The notes beneath the pieces are model-generated. The model was not told the origin of the DNA, searched no databases, and worked only from the letters and a program-made list of their open reading frames with translations. Of a stretch of DNA of 64,000 bases, positions 8,057 through 16,529 are shown piece after piece. The stretch is from contig NZ_FNQR01000016.1 in assembly GCF_900107755.1 (NCBI RefSeq), positions 1 to 64,000 of the forward strand. The letters are read 5' to 3'. Every line of letters starts with the position of its first letter. Positions within the stretch are counted from its first letter, which is position 1. The translations under genes and the position numbers were made by a program. Origin of the DNA: Thalassobacillus cyri. Its GTDB lineage: Bacteria > Bacillota > Bacilli > Bacillales > Halobacillaceae.

Positions 8057-8089
8057 CTGACAGCAGTATCGAGCATGCTGCTGTTGGCG
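8057..8089. other. Stem-loop without T tract
   Basis: GCTGACAGCAG pairs over 11 bases (two G-U) with CTGCTGTTGGC. It lies between the Gly/Pro-rich gene and the GNAT gene and lacks a T run, so it may stabilise or process the message; it is not a clear terminator. Confidence 0.4.
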
Positions 8090-8120
8090 TTCATAACCAG
8101 TGTTTGAAGGAGGATCTAGT

Positions 8121-8672
8121 ATGTTTCATGTAAGAAAGGCAGTTTTTGCAGATGCAGAACAAATAGCGCATGTGCATGTCAGGAGTTGGAAATCTACATA
8201 CAAAGATTTGATAGACGAAAAGGATATGAGTAATATAACCGTGGAAAACCGAATCGCCCTTTGGGAAGCCGTCTTGAAAGTCCCTGTCAATGGTCAGGTT
8301 GCTCTTGTTGTGGAAAGCGATGAAGGCAAGGTAGTAGGCTTTGTCTCAGGTGGAAAAGAAAGGACGAAGCATTATGGCTACGATGGTGAAATTTATGCCA
8401 TTTATCTGTTAGATTCCTACCAAAGGCAGGGACTCGGTGGGTTGCTGTTAGAAGCCTTCGGAAAAGAAATGAAGGAGGCTGGCTATCAATCGCTGCTCGT
8501 GTGGGTGCTGACTCACAATCCATCGAGCGATTTTTATCGTAAACACGGTGCTAAGCTAGTGGAGGCAGAAACCGTTACCATAGGAGAAGGTACGTATGAA
8601 GAAACGGCTTTCGGATGGAAACATATTAATGAACTAGTTCAATGGTTTGCTTCACAAAGTAAACAGATTTAA
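8121..8672 (+). CDS. GNAT-family N-acetyltransferase
   Basis: This soluble protein of 183 residues transfers acetyl from acetyl-CoA to an unknown amine. It begins with the typical VRKAVFADAEQIAHVHVRSW and carries the coenzyme-A loop R-Q-G-L-G-G (YQRQGLGGLLLEAF) after the IYAIYLLDSY strand, then a NPSSDFYRKHGAKLV tail characteristic of the fold. ATG 8121 is well placed after GAAGGAGG. Its neighbours do not reveal the substrate. Confidence 0.9.
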   Translation: MFHVRKAVFADAEQIAHVHVRSWKSTYKDLIDEKDMSNITVENRIALWEAVLKVPVNGQVALVVESDEGKVVGFVSGGKERTKHYGYDGEIYAIYLLDSYQRQGLGGLLLEAFGKEMKEAGYQSLLVWVLTHNPSSDFYRKHGAKLVEAETVTIGEGTYEETAFGWKHINELVQWFASQSKQI

Positions 8673-8682
8673 TAAAATGCAG

Positions 8683-8718
8683 GCACCTCCTGACAAGCAG
8701 CGCGGAGGTGTTTTTTTA
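8683..8718 (+). terminator. Terminator after the GNAT gene
   Basis: GCACCTCC pairs with GGAGGTG and is followed by seven T residues. Confidence 0.85.
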
Positions 8719-8742
8719 TTAATTAAAAAGTTTACACACACG

Positions 8743-8781
8743 AAAGCCATGAATCCGGAGTTCACCGGGAACCATGGCTTT
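8743..8781 (-). terminator. Hairpin at the end of the CDF gene
   Basis: Starting right at the CDF stop codon, minus-strand AAAGCCATGG pairs with CATGGCTTT. The downstream T stretch is poor, so termination may be partial. Confidence 0.45.
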
Positions 8782-9655
8782 ATACTTCTTCCTCATATGG
8801 TTCAATATGGATTTGCGCAAAACGAATATTGAGTTCGTCTTCCAGCATATCTTCGATTTCATCGGTGATCTCATGGCCTTCCTGCACAGTGATGTGCGGA
8901 TCGACAAGGATAGTTACATCAATCAAAATAATGTTCCCTTGGAGACGTCCTTTAACATCTTTCACCACCCATACCCCTGGATTCTTAGAAATATGATGTC
9001 TGATATCCTGAAGCAAATCTTCATCAAAACCATCCGTTAGTGTATGGGTCGAATCGGAAAAAATATCCCAAGCGGTCTTACATATAATGATACCCACAAT
9101 AAATCCGGCCAGGGGATCCAGCCAGTAGAGGCCGAACTGAGTACCGATGATCCCGGTAAAAGCGCCTAGACTTACCAGGGCATCGGACCGATTATCCTGA
9201 GCAGCTGCATAGAGAGAAGCACTGCTGATTTTTTTAGATAATTTTAAATTGAAGCGATAAACTCCGATCATGACACCAGCACCCGCAAGTGCAGTCCAGG
9301 CTGTCACCATGTCCGGCTGACTGTAATCGCTCGTCCACATGCTTTGGAAGGTTCCGTATAGCACTTCGAAACCGACAGTCATCATAATGAAAGCAGCGAT
9401 CAGGGAAGCTATCGTTTCTGCGCGGAAATGGCCATAGTGATGGTCTTCGTCTGGGGGTTTTCTGGAGATTCTCAAGCCGATCAACACTGCCAGCGATGCG
9501 ATGATATCGGTGGTGTTATTTAAACCGTCAGCTCTTAATGCCGAGGAACCGCCGATATAAGCGATGGACAATTTCACCACTGCTAATAGGAGGTAGGCAA
9601 TGATACTGATCCATGCTCCTTTTTCTCCCTTTTTTAAATTCTCATATTCGTTCAT
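8780..9655 (-). CDS. Cation diffusion facilitator (CDF) metal exporter
   Basis: This 291-residue inner-membrane protein should export divalent metal ions (Zn, Mn, Fe, Co or Ni) by proton exchange. It has six hydrophobic helices, the metal-site signatures ADGLNNTTDI (helix 2) and AQDNRSDALVS (helix 5), a histidine-rich DEDHHYGHFRAET loop, and a C-terminal cytoplasmic domain ending FAQIHIEPYEEE. In helix 2 the usual D-x-x-x-D has Asn at its centre, as in several Mn/Fe-type members. ATG 9655 follows CGGAGG. A stem-loop (AGGCT with AGCCT) lies in its leader. The exact metal is not determinable. Confidence 0.9.
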   Translation of the reverse strand: MNEYENLKKGEKGAWISIIAYLLLAVVKLSIAYIGGSSALRADGLNNTTDIIASLAVLIGLRISRKPPDEDHHYGHFRAETIASLIAAFIMMTVGFEVLYGTFQSMWTSDYSQPDMVTAWTALAGAGVMIGVYRFNLKLSKKISSASLYAAAQDNRSDALVSLGAFTGIIGTQFGLYWLDPLAGFIVGIIICKTAWDIFSDSTHTLTDGFDEDLLQDIRHHISKNPGVWVVKDVKGRLQGNIILIDVTILVDPHITVQEGHEITDEIEDMLEDELNIRFAQIHIEPYEEEV

Positions 9656-9901
9656 AATACTGCCTCCGGAATTTAGGCTGTCAAGCATAAATAGCTTACC
9701 AAAGCCTGCTTGTGTAAGTCTAGAGAAACAATGATAGTCTGTCTCACAGTAGTTGTGATATGCCAATGTTTTTTGCAGCAGTCAAATAATGAGATAGATA
9801 AATTTCTTATAAAACGATTACTTTTGTGTTACAAGGGTATATACAAACCAGAGGCATAGTTATTATAATATTTAAAATTTTACAAAAACGGGGGTGGTCT
9901 T

Positions 9902-10120
9902 TTGATTATTCAGGAAACTGTCATCATTGAAGGTTATGTAGATGAAATGAAATTTTCTAAACCGGTACTATTATCTTATAACCCAGATTCTGCAACACCC
10001 GAACAAGCTCTTATTAGTTTTTATGGAAGTCAGGCTAGAAATTTTGAAGAGTTGGCAATCCAACGTGGTTGGCAGGATGCCTATTGGACTTATCCGGCTT
10101 ATTACGAAATGGTAATCTAA
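9902..10120 (+). CDS. Small protein of unknown function (72 residues)
   Basis: The product is short, acidic and soluble, with no membrane segment, cysteine or recognised motif. It begins MIIQETVIIEGYVDEMKF with alternating hydrophobic residues suggesting beta strands and ends in an aromatic-rich tail (DAYWTYPAYYEMVI). TTG 9902 is the proposed start after GGGGGTGG. A clear terminator directly follows, which supports a real transcript. No function is proposed. Confidence 0.6.
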   Translation: MIIQETVIIEGYVDEMKFSKPVLLSYNPDSATPEQALISFYGSQARNFEELAIQRGWQDAYWTYPAYYEMVI

Positions 10121-10138
10121 GAGATAGACTTTCCAATG

Positions 10139-10178
10139 GCCGTGCATGTATTCCCCCATGTACGGCTATTTCTATTTG
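10139..10178 (+). terminator. Terminator after the 72-residue protein
   Basis: GCCGTGCATG pairs with CATGTACGGC (one mismatch) and is followed by TATTTCTATTT. Confidence 0.75.
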
Positions 10179-10189
10179 TTGTGTATATG

Positions 10190-10218
10190 TAGTCAAAATA
10201 CCAGAGGATTCGTTATAA
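10190..10218 (+). promoter_or_regulatory. Promoter of modABC
   Basis: TAGTCA at 10190-10195, a 17-base spacer and TATAAT at 10213-10218, 35 bases before the modA start. Confidence 0.5.
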
Positions 10219-10252
10219 TGGGTGTTAGACTGAGTTGCAGGATGGGAATCAT

Positions 10253-11005
10253 ATGACACGTAACATTATAGCAGTAATCTTAGGACTTTTAGTATTAACG
10301 GGTTGTCAGGGAGATAATCAGATGGGTAAACCAGAGCTTCGTATCGCCGCAGCTTCAAGTCTTACCGGTGTGATGAAACAAATAGAAACAGATTTTGAAT
10401 CCCAGACCGACATTCAATTAACGATGAATTTTGGTTCCTCAGGGACACTGGCACAGCAAATCGAACAAGGTGCGCCGAGTGATATATACATATCTGCGAG
10501 CGAATACTGGATGAAAGAGGCTAGCGATAATGGAATGATGGATGAAAAAAGTATAGCTTCGGTAATGGCCAACCGGTTAGTTCTGGCAGTAAACGATTCG
10601 AGTGATATTGTACTTAAAAAGCTTACAACAGATGCTGTATCCCAAATAGCTATTGGAGATCCGAAGAGCGTACCGGCGGGGATGTATGCCAAACAAGCAT
10701 TGGAAAGTCTCGGTTTATGGAAAGATATTCAAGGAAAGCTGGTTTATGGTAAAAATGCGCAGCAAGTAGCAGCCTATGTTGAATCCGGGAACGTCGATAC
10801 AGGATTCGTCTATCAAAGTGATATGATAAAGTCGAATAAATTAAGGGCAGCTGACGAAGTCAACAAAGATCATCATACAGCGATTATTTATCCTGCTGGG
10901 ATTGTCAAAGAATCTAAGCAGAAGGAAGCAGCCGAAGAGTTCCTGCAATATATACATAGCGAGGAAGCAAAACAGACCATAAAAGAGTTCGGGTTTGAAC
11001 AATAA
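10253..11005 (+). CDS. modA: Molybdate-binding lipoprotein ModA
   Basis: This is the substrate-binding component of the molybdate ABC importer, about 250 residues and anchored outside the membrane. The leader ends in the lipobox VLTGC with Cys18. The mature domain starts ELRIAAASSLTGVMKQI, the anion-binding strand of ModA, and contains FGSSGTLAQQIEQGAPSDIY and AIGDPKSVPAGMYAKQAL, all typical of the family. ATG 10253 follows GCAGGATGGG. modB begins 14 bases after its stop. Tungstate would be bound equally well by such proteins. Confidence 0.93.
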   Translation: MTRNIIAVILGLLVLTGCQGDNQMGKPELRIAAASSLTGVMKQIETDFESQTDIQLTMNFGSSGTLAQQIEQGAPSDIYISASEYWMKEASDNGMMDEKSIASVMANRLVLAVNDSSDIVLKKLTTDAVSQIAIGDPKSVPAGMYAKQALESLGLWKDIQGKLVYGKNAQQVAAYVESGNVDTGFVYQSDMIKSNKLRAADEVNKDHHTAIIYPAGIVKESKQKEAAEEFLQYIHSEEAKQTIKEFGFEQ

Positions 11006-11019
11006 GGCAGGGTGTTAGT

Positions 11020-11700
11020 ATGGATTTATCTCCGTTATGGTTATCCATCAGGATAGCCACGATATCTACGATCATAGTGTTCGCAGCCGGTACCTTTAGT
11101 GCAAGATGGATGACGCGAAGAAGTTTCCCAGGTAAGCAAGTACTCGATGCTCTGTTTTTATTACCCTTAGTTCTCCCGCCTACAGTGGTGGGTTTTGCGC
11201 TATTGTATTTGTTTGGTAAAAATGGATGGATCGGTAAATTGCTGCTTGAATGGTTTGACATCCAGATCGTGTTCACCTGGTATGCGGCTGTCATTGCTGC
11301 TATGGTCGTTTCATTTCCATTGATGTATCAAAGCGCCGTTGCAGCTTTTTCTAAGTATGATCGCTCGCTGGAAAACGCTGCATATACCATGGGGGCGAGC
11401 AGGTGGCGGGTGTTCTGGACGATTTCTTTCCCGCTGGCATGGCCTGGGCTGGTTGCAGGGCTTGTCCTGTCTTTCGCTCGTGCTCTTGGTGAATTTGGAG
11501 CGACATTGATGCTGGCAGGCTACATTCCAGGTGTAACGGACACGCTGCCACTCGCCATTTATTTTTCAGTAGAAGCTGGGAATGAAAATCAAGCGCTCGT
11601 CTGGGTCATCATCATGGTAGTTATCGGGTTCACGACGATATATTGGCTTAATAATTGGAACCAGCGTCCCTGGAAAAAACACGTCGGTCGGAAGAGGTGA
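11020..11700 (+). CDS. modB: Molybdate ABC transporter permease ModB
   Basis: This 226-residue permease has five to six membrane helices. The EAA loop is clear (AAYTMGASRWRVFWTISFPLAWPGL) and is followed by LGEFGATLMLAGYIPG, the ModB hallmark. It forms the membrane channel used by ModA-bound molybdate and is driven by ModC, whose start lies five bases downstream. Confidence 0.94.
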   Translation: MDLSPLWLSIRIATISTIIVFAAGTFSARWMTRRSFPGKQVLDALFLLPLVLPPTVVGFALLYLFGKNGWIGKLLLEWFDIQIVFTWYAAVIAAMVVSFPLMYQSAVAAFSKYDRSLENAAYTMGASRWRVFWTISFPLAWPGLVAGLVLSFARALGEFGATLMLAGYIPGVTDTLPLAIYFSVEAGNENQALVWVIIMVVIGFTTIYWLNNWNQRPWKKHVGRKR

Positions 11701-11705
11701 AGGGC

Positions 11706-12347
11706 ATGTTGAAGGTAAACCTGGAAAAGAACTTGGAACATTATAAGCTGGATGTGTCCTTCACAGTAGAAGAAGAACTGGTGATTCTTTTTGGTAGATC
11801 CGGTTCTGGAAAGACGACATTACTAAACATGCTCGCCGGCCTGCTCAAGCCGGAACAAGGGGAGATCGGGCTCGGCGGCCGGATGTTATATCAGGCAGGC
11901 AAAGTGGATCTTCCTCCACAGCAAAGGAATGTCGGCTATGTGTTCCAGGACTATGCTTTATTTCCTCATGTGACCGTGGAAAAGAATATTTATTATGGCA
12001 TAAAATCGAAACAACTACCTAATTCTGGAGACCACTTGAAGCGATTGATCGACATCGTTGGAATCAACCACTTGTTAAGCAAGTATCCAGGCGAAATTTC
12101 AGGTGGGGAAAAACAACGTGTGGCTCTTGTCCGGGCGCTCGCATACCGTCCTGATCTGCTTTTGATGGACGAACCATTTTCAGCCCTGGATGAAAAAAAT
12201 CGTCTGCAGTGCCATGAAGAAATTCTGAGGCTAAAACAGGAATGGCAGATACCGATCCTGCTTGTAACCCACGATCATGATGAAGCAAGCAAGCTGGGTG
12301 ATTCGATATTATACATGCATGACGGAAAGATAACACAACAGGCTTGA
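11706..12347 (+). CDS. modC: Molybdate ABC transporter ATPase ModC, short form
   Basis: This 213-residue ATPase energises ModB. Walker A is GRSGSGKTT (about residues 30-38), the Q-loop is FQDYALFPH, the signature is SGGEKQR and Walker B is LLLMDEPFSALDE, followed by a THDHDEA switch. It stops right after the ATPase domain and lacks the C-terminal TOBE/Mop domain that binds molybdate in E. coli ModC, so any trans-inhibition by molybdate must occur elsewhere or be absent. ATG 11706 follows GAGGTGAAGG; the terminator overlaps its last codons. Confidence 0.9.
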   Translation: MLKVNLEKNLEHYKLDVSFTVEEELVILFGRSGSGKTTLLNMLAGLLKPEQGEIGLGGRMLYQAGKVDLPPQQRNVGYVFQDYALFPHVTVEKNIYYGIKSKQLPNSGDHLKRLIDIVGINHLLSKYPGEISGGEKQRVALVRALAYRPDLLLMDEPFSALDEKNRLQCHEEILRLKQEWQIPILLVTHDHDEASKLGDSILYMHDGKITQQA

Positions 12348-12369
12348 CTGTAGTTCAAGCCTTTCTTTA
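12340..12369 (+). terminator. Terminator of modABC
   Basis: AGGCTTGA pairs with TCAAGCCT and is followed by TTCTTT. The hairpin begins within the final codons of modC. Confidence 0.75.
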
Positions 12370-12502
12370 TGCTGTATATCTTGAAATGAAGAATCTTTAG
12401 TTTGAGTGATGAAATACACGGGTATTAGTAAAAATGTGATGAGACAGTTAGCGTTGGCTGAATTCGAACTTTAGAACGACTCTAAGTAAGGAGAGGGTAA
12501 CG

Positions 12503-13117
12503 ATGGCAAATGTAAAAGTAGCAGTAATTTATTACAGTTCAACCGGTACCAACTATAAGATGGCGAAATGGGCTGAGGATGCAGTCAAGCAGGCCGGAGC
12601 AGAAGTGAAATTGGTAAAGACGCCAGAAACTGCTCCAATGGAAGCAATCGAACAGAATCCTGCCTGGAAAGAACACTACGAAGCAACTAAAGATGTAACA
12701 GAAGCGACGGTCGATGACCTGGAATGGGCAGATGCCTACATTTTCAGTGTGCCGACCAGGTTCGGAAACGTGCCGGCACAATTTAAACAGTTGATGGACC
12801 AGGCCGGTGGACTTTGGTTCCAGGGAAAACTGGTAAACAAAGTTGCCAGTGCCATGTCATCGGCTCAGAATCCTCATGGAGGCCAAGAAGCTACTATCCT
12901 TAACCTTTATACCAGCTTGTTTCACTGGGGCGTGTTAATTGCTGCTCCGGGTTATACCAATGACGCAGCATTCGCTTCTGGAGGAAACCCATATGGTACA
13001 AGTGTCACTGTCGATGCGGAAGGTAATATGCAAGAAGACGTAGAGGAAGCAGTACGAAACCAGGCACTCCGTACACTTCAAGTAGCAGAAATGGTCGTAA
13101 AAGGCCAGGAAAAATAA
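12503..13117 (+). CDS. wrbA: NAD(P)H:quinone oxidoreductase, WrbA type
   Basis: This 204-residue flavodoxin-like enzyme uses FMN to reduce quinones by two electrons, avoiding semiquinone radicals. The phosphate-binding loop is YYSSTGTNYKMA near residue 11. The family blocks PTRFGNVPAQFKQLMDQAGGLW and SSAQNPHGGQEATIL, and a late YGTSV segment, are all present. The start follows AAGGAGAGGG. It is a monocistronic unit with its own terminator; no regulator is adjacent. Confidence 0.94.
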   Translation: MANVKVAVIYYSSTGTNYKMAKWAEDAVKQAGAEVKLVKTPETAPMEAIEQNPAWKEHYEATKDVTEATVDDLEWADAYIFSVPTRFGNVPAQFKQLMDQAGGLWFQGKLVNKVASAMSSAQNPHGGQEATILNLYTSLFHWGVLIAAPGYTNDAAFASGGNPYGTSVTVDAEGNMQEDVEEAVRNQALRTLQVAEMVVKGQEK

Positions 13118-13127
13118 ATATTCAGGG

Positions 13128-13157
13128 AAAAGCGTCTCTTAAAAGAGGCGCTTTTTA
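13128..13157 (+). terminator. Terminator of wrbA
   Basis: AAAGCGTCTCTT pairs with AAGAGGCGCTTT, followed by TTT. Confidence 0.85.
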
Positions 13158-13283
13158 TATGCAGCCATTTAACGTATTGAAATGATTTTGAAATGTTTTT
13201 GTAAAAAAATGAAGCATGTACCCCCGTAAAGATAAAACGCTTTACGTAAAAGTATGAACGAAAACATAAAAGGGGGAAATCCA

Positions 13284-14348
13284 ATGAAAAACAAGAAAGT
13301 AATTAATGTACTATCATCCGCGGCTTTGGCAGTAGCTATTTCTGCGGTACCCTATTCTGCCTGGGCGGAAGATGATGACACTGTGACAGTAGATATGAGT
13401 GAGGTCGAAAAAGAGATCGAAACTGAAGAAGATGTGAAAAACGAAGCGATTTATTTCGAGGGTGATCTTTTTAATTTTCTCCATACATTGGTGAATCAGT
13501 TGCAATGGTCGCTGGATGAGGATGATATGGAACAAGCCAACCTGTTTGTAGATTTTGCAGAAAAGCAAATTGAAAAAGCAGAAGAGCTGATTGAAGAAGG
13601 TAATGAAGCGGAAGCAGTCGAACTTTTGCAAAAAGCTGCCGAATTAATGGAAAAAGCAGAATCATTAGTCGAGGAAGATACATACAACGAAGAGCAAGAT
13701 GAAGACACAGGCGCTGATGAAGAAGATACGGCCAGCGACGAAGAAAAAACAGATGAAGAAGGTACCGATAGTGATGAGGAAGAAAGTGAAGAAGATCCAA
13801 TAGATGTAGAAGAAGATGAAAATGATGAAAGCTCTGAAGAAGAGGAAAGTAATGATGAAGGAGAAATGCTGGAAGCTAAAATCGGTCAAAATGTGATTGC
13901 TTTGAAACTGGCTTCTATGAAAGTGACAAACGAGCGTGCAAAATTTGTGCTTGAGCGCAATATGAATAAGTCATTAGAGCGTCTGGAAGCTAAATATGGT
14001 AATATTAGCGCTTTGAAAGAACAATTAGCTGGCCTTGACGAAGAACAAACAGCTGAGGAATCTGACCAAGAAAAAGATTCCGTGATTGTCAACACTTCTG
14101 ATTCCGCTGAAGAAACGGCAGAAGATATCGAGGAAACAATCGAAGAAGATAGTCAAGGGGCAGCAATCGCTAAAAAAGCCAAAGAGGCAGCAAAGGCTAA
14201 AAAGCAAGAAGCTAAAGCAAAGGCAGAGCAAGCCAAAGCTGAAGCTAAAGTAAAGAAGAAAGCAGCAAAGGCGGAAGCGAAAGCTAAGGAAGCTGCTGAT
14301 AAAGGTCAAGGAAAAAATAAAAACAAAGAAAAAGGACCAAAGAATTAA
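13284..14348 (+). CDS. Secreted DUF5667-like protein with acidic linker and Lys/Ala-rich tail
   Basis: The 354-residue product has a signal peptide ending AWA before EDDD. Residues about 55-125 form a helical domain with FLHTLVNQLQWSLDEDDMEQ and several (A/E)EKQIEKAEELI-type repeats, resembling DUF5667. A run of about 80 residues made mainly of Asp and Glu interrupts it, and a second helical part (VIALKLASMKVTNERAKFVL) follows. The last 60 residues are Ala/Lys repeats with strongly positive charge. Such polarity suggests a wall- or polyanion-binding secreted protein; the acidic core fits a salt-adapted host. ATG 13284 follows AGGGGG. An inverted repeat (CGTAAAG/CTTTACG, 13225-13246) lies upstream. 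Confidence 0.8.
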   Translation: MKNKKVINVLSSAALAVAISAVPYSAWAEDDDTVTVDMSEVEKEIETEEDVKNEAIYFEGDLFNFLHTLVNQLQWSLDEDDMEQANLFVDFAEKQIEKAEELIEEGNEAEAVELLQKAAELMEKAESLVEEDTYNEEQDEDTGADEEDTASDEEKTDEEGTDSDEEESEEDPIDVEEDENDESSEEEESNDEGEMLEAKIGQNVIALKLASMKVTNERAKFVLERNMNKSLERLEAKYGNISALKEQLAGLDEEQTAEESDQEKDSVIVNTSDSAEETAEDIEETIEEDSQGAAIAKKAKEAAKAKKQEAKAKAEQAKAEAKVKKKAAKAEAKAKEAADKGQGKNKNKEKGPKN

Positions 14349-14393
14349 TAGTTGCATTTTATATGATAAAATGAGTGGAGAGACTCATACAAC

Positions 14394-14428
14394 AAGGACT
14401 GCCTATAAGGACAAAGGCAGTCCTTTTT
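14394..14428 (+). terminator. Terminator after the DUF5667-like gene
   Basis: AAGGACTGCC pairs with GGCAGTCCTT, followed by TTT. Confidence 0.85.
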
Positions 14429-14526
14429 AACTTATTAATTACCAATATTTACAAAATAATAATCGTTAAGTTCAGGTTTAACAAGGGTTGAAGCGGGGAA
14501 CTGTATAGTAAATATTCAGAAAATTG

Positions 14527-14555
14527 TTGCAAAACACAACGATTTCCTGCATAAT
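14527..14555 (+). promoter_or_regulatory. SigA-type promoter of the IDEAL-domain gene
   Basis: TTGCAA (14527-14532), 17-base spacer, CATAAT (14550-14555), 28 bases before the start codon. Confidence 0.6.
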
Positions 14556-14583
14556 AGAAAAAAGTCTTTAGGGGGTAGGCCAC

Positions 14584-14826
14584 ATGAAAAAGCAAAAAAT
14601 CAATTACGTGTTGCGAAGAAGCCCTGTTTTTGGAAATAAGACAATCACTGCTAAACGAGAATTATCCTTTGGTTTACAACTCGCCTCCAGATTAATCCTT
14701 GATGAATTAAGTTATGAGTTCAATAAACATAAATTGGATGAACAGATTAATGAGGCAATAGCAAATGAAGACCGAGATAGTTTCGATCGTTTAAGCAAAC
14801 AGTATCAACCCTATACATGGGAGTAA
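14584..14826 (+). CDS. IDEAL-domain protein
   Basis: This 80-residue cytoplasmic protein carries an IDEAL domain in its second half: LSFGLQLASRLILDELSYEF then LDEQINEAIANEDRDSFDRL. The ILDE portion corresponds to the motif that names the family. IDEAL domains occur in small Firmicute proteins, such as the ComK-degradation adaptor region and YpiB-like proteins, and are thought to mediate protein contacts. The start follows AGGGGGTAGG. It is transcribed alone, between its own promoter and terminator. Confidence 0.85.
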   Translation: MKKQKINYVLRRSPVFGNKTITAKRELSFGLQLASRLILDELSYEFNKHKLDEQINEAIANEDRDSFDRLSKQYQPYTWE

Positions 14827-14839
14827 CTAAACATTTTTC

Positions 14840-14877
14840 AGACCGGTTCACCGTACACCAGGTGGACCGGTCTTTTT
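14840..14877 (+). terminator. Terminator of the IDEAL-domain gene
   Basis: AGACCGGTTCACC pairs with GGTGGACCGGTCT and is followed by TTTT. Confidence 0.85.
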
Positions 14878-14963
14878 GGTGTGTGGAACAATTTTAATTA
14901 ATGCCCTAATGAGCCGATATATTAGATATATGAATAAAGGTTCATTTATAGGGGGAGAACACG

Positions 14964-16442
14964 GTGGAGAATAATATCAAACAGACGATTTTAGTAAAGC
15001 AGAATGGAGTCTTAATAAAAATTATGCTTTTATCCATCCTGCTTGGGTTAGGAGCGGAACTCGCAGTAGGAGCTCCGATGGTCAACATGCTGGCTCTTGG
15101 AATTGGAGGATCTGTAGTGGCAGGGTTGATGATACTTTTCCATTATAAGAAGCTTTGGCAGCAGGCGGTTCCGTATGTCGCTGTTTCGGGAATGACTGGA
15201 GTGGCCTTCGTCATCATGATGAGTTCTGATTATGTTACGAACATGTTGTTCACATTTTTCCTGCTGGGAGTAGCTGCCGTTTCTTTATCTTTGACTGTAT
15301 TGATGACAGGGGGCGTTTTAGGGCTAGGGTTACTTGCTCTTTTTGTCATAGTTAAAGGGGAAGTGATGGACTTTGATATGCGGGCCACTATTATTTCACT
15401 CGTGTTTTTCATTTTGGTTTTTGCTGTGTTGATGATTCAGGTCAGACTTTCAAGGCAATTACTAGGTGACGTAGAAACAAACCTGGTACATAATAATAAA
15501 CTTGTAATAGAAAGTGGCGAGCAGGCACAAAGGATTAGAAAGGTCGCAAGCGACGTACAATCCAATATGACGGCTATTGATACGAGCAGTAAAAAGAATA
15601 CCGGGATGATGAATGAGATGAATCTATCGTTCCAGGAGATCTCCCACGCTGCCCAGTCACAGGCATCAGCAATTACAGAGATTACTACTTCTACCGATCA
15701 GGCAAATGGATTATTGGAAAGAATGATGAGTGATTTTGATGATTTGGCTCAATCCGGGGAAGAAGTCCAGGATTCTTCTGCTCTTGGAAAAACTTCTTTA
15801 CAATCACTTACCCATACGATGGAAGGTTTCAAGGAAGCTTTTGACCAGATGCGAGGTGATATGGAACAATTGACCGAGGGCATCAAAAAGAATACCAACT
15901 TTACGAAGCAGATACAGGCCATTGCGGAACAGACCAATCTATTGGCATTGAATGCAAGCATAGAAGCGGCCCGGGCTGGAGAAGCAGGAAAAGGGTTTGC
16001 AGTGGTGGCGGAAGAAGTACGTAAGCTTGCGGAAAGTTCGAGCCAGACTGCTGTCCAGATTAACGATAATTTAACAGAAATTAAAGAACGCGCAATCAAA
16101 ACAGAAAACCAGGTGAAGGATAACGAAGTGAAACTGGAAGAGAGCCTCGCCATAACGACGGAGACCTCCGGTGCTTTTACCTCTGTTACAAATAAACTGG
16201 ATGGTTTCATTGGAAAAATGAAAGAGTTCGATGGACAGGCGAGAGATATACGCAGCTCCTCTCTCTCTATTGATAAGGCTGTTAATGAACTGGCTGCGAT
16301 CATTGAAGAGACCTCTGCCACCATGCAGCAGCTTCAGGCCCATGTAGAACAACAAACGTATGACCAGCAGGTTTTAACCGAAGCAATCACAGAAACAAAT
16401 GCTTCGATGGCTTTGTTACAGGAGGATAAGCAAGTGTCCTGA
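14964..16442 (+). CDS. Methyl-accepting chemotaxis protein with membrane-embedded sensor
   Basis: This 492-residue chemoreceptor has about six closely packed membrane helices in residues 15-165 and almost no extracellular domain, so the stimulus is probably sensed within the membrane. The cytoplasmic part has a coiled-coil methylation region and the conserved signalling hairpin [20 protein letters not shown] followed by [14 protein letters not shown], which contacts CheA/CheW. No HAMP domain is evident. GTG 14964 is preceded by AGGGGGAG. No other chemotaxis genes lie nearby. Confidence 0.92.
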   Translation: MENNIKQTILVKQNGVLIKIMLLSILLGLGAELAVGAPMVNMLALGIGGSVVAGLMILFHYKKLWQQAVPYVAVSGMTGVAFVIMMSSDYVTNMLFTFFLLGVAAVSLSLTVLMTGGVLGLGLLALFVIVKGEVMDFDMRATIISLVFFILVFAVLMIQVRLSRQLLGDVETNLVHNNKLVIESGEQAQRIRKVASDVQSNMTAIDTSSKKNTGMMNEMNLSFQEISHAAQSQASAITEITTSTDQANGLLERMMSDFDDLAQSGEEVQDSSALGKTSLQSLTHTMEGFKEAFDQMRGDMEQLTEGIKKNTNFTKQIQAIAEQTNLLALNASIEAARAGEAGKGFAVVAEEVRKLAESSSQTAVQINDNLTEIKERAIKTENQVKDNEVKLEESLAITTETSGAFTSVTNKLDGFIGKMKEFDGQARDIRSSSLSIDKAVNELAAIIEETSATMQQLQAHVEQQTYDQQVLTEAITETNASMALLQEDKQVS

Positions 16443-16529
16443 TGGTATTTTTTTCAACAATTACTTGTCACCCTGCTCTTTTTCCATGTTATAGTTGAGA
16501 GGAAGTTATTTTACGAAAGGATATTTCAC

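Noticed and set aside
9656-9780. Possible metal riboswitch (NiCo or Mn type) in the leader of the CDF gene
   Set aside because: A stem-loop is present but I could not match the conserved core sequences of either riboswitch class.
13731-13830. Long minus-strand frames opposite the acidic linker
   Set aside because: They are a mirror of GAA/GAT-rich codons in the secreted protein and give Phe/Leu-rich nonsense.
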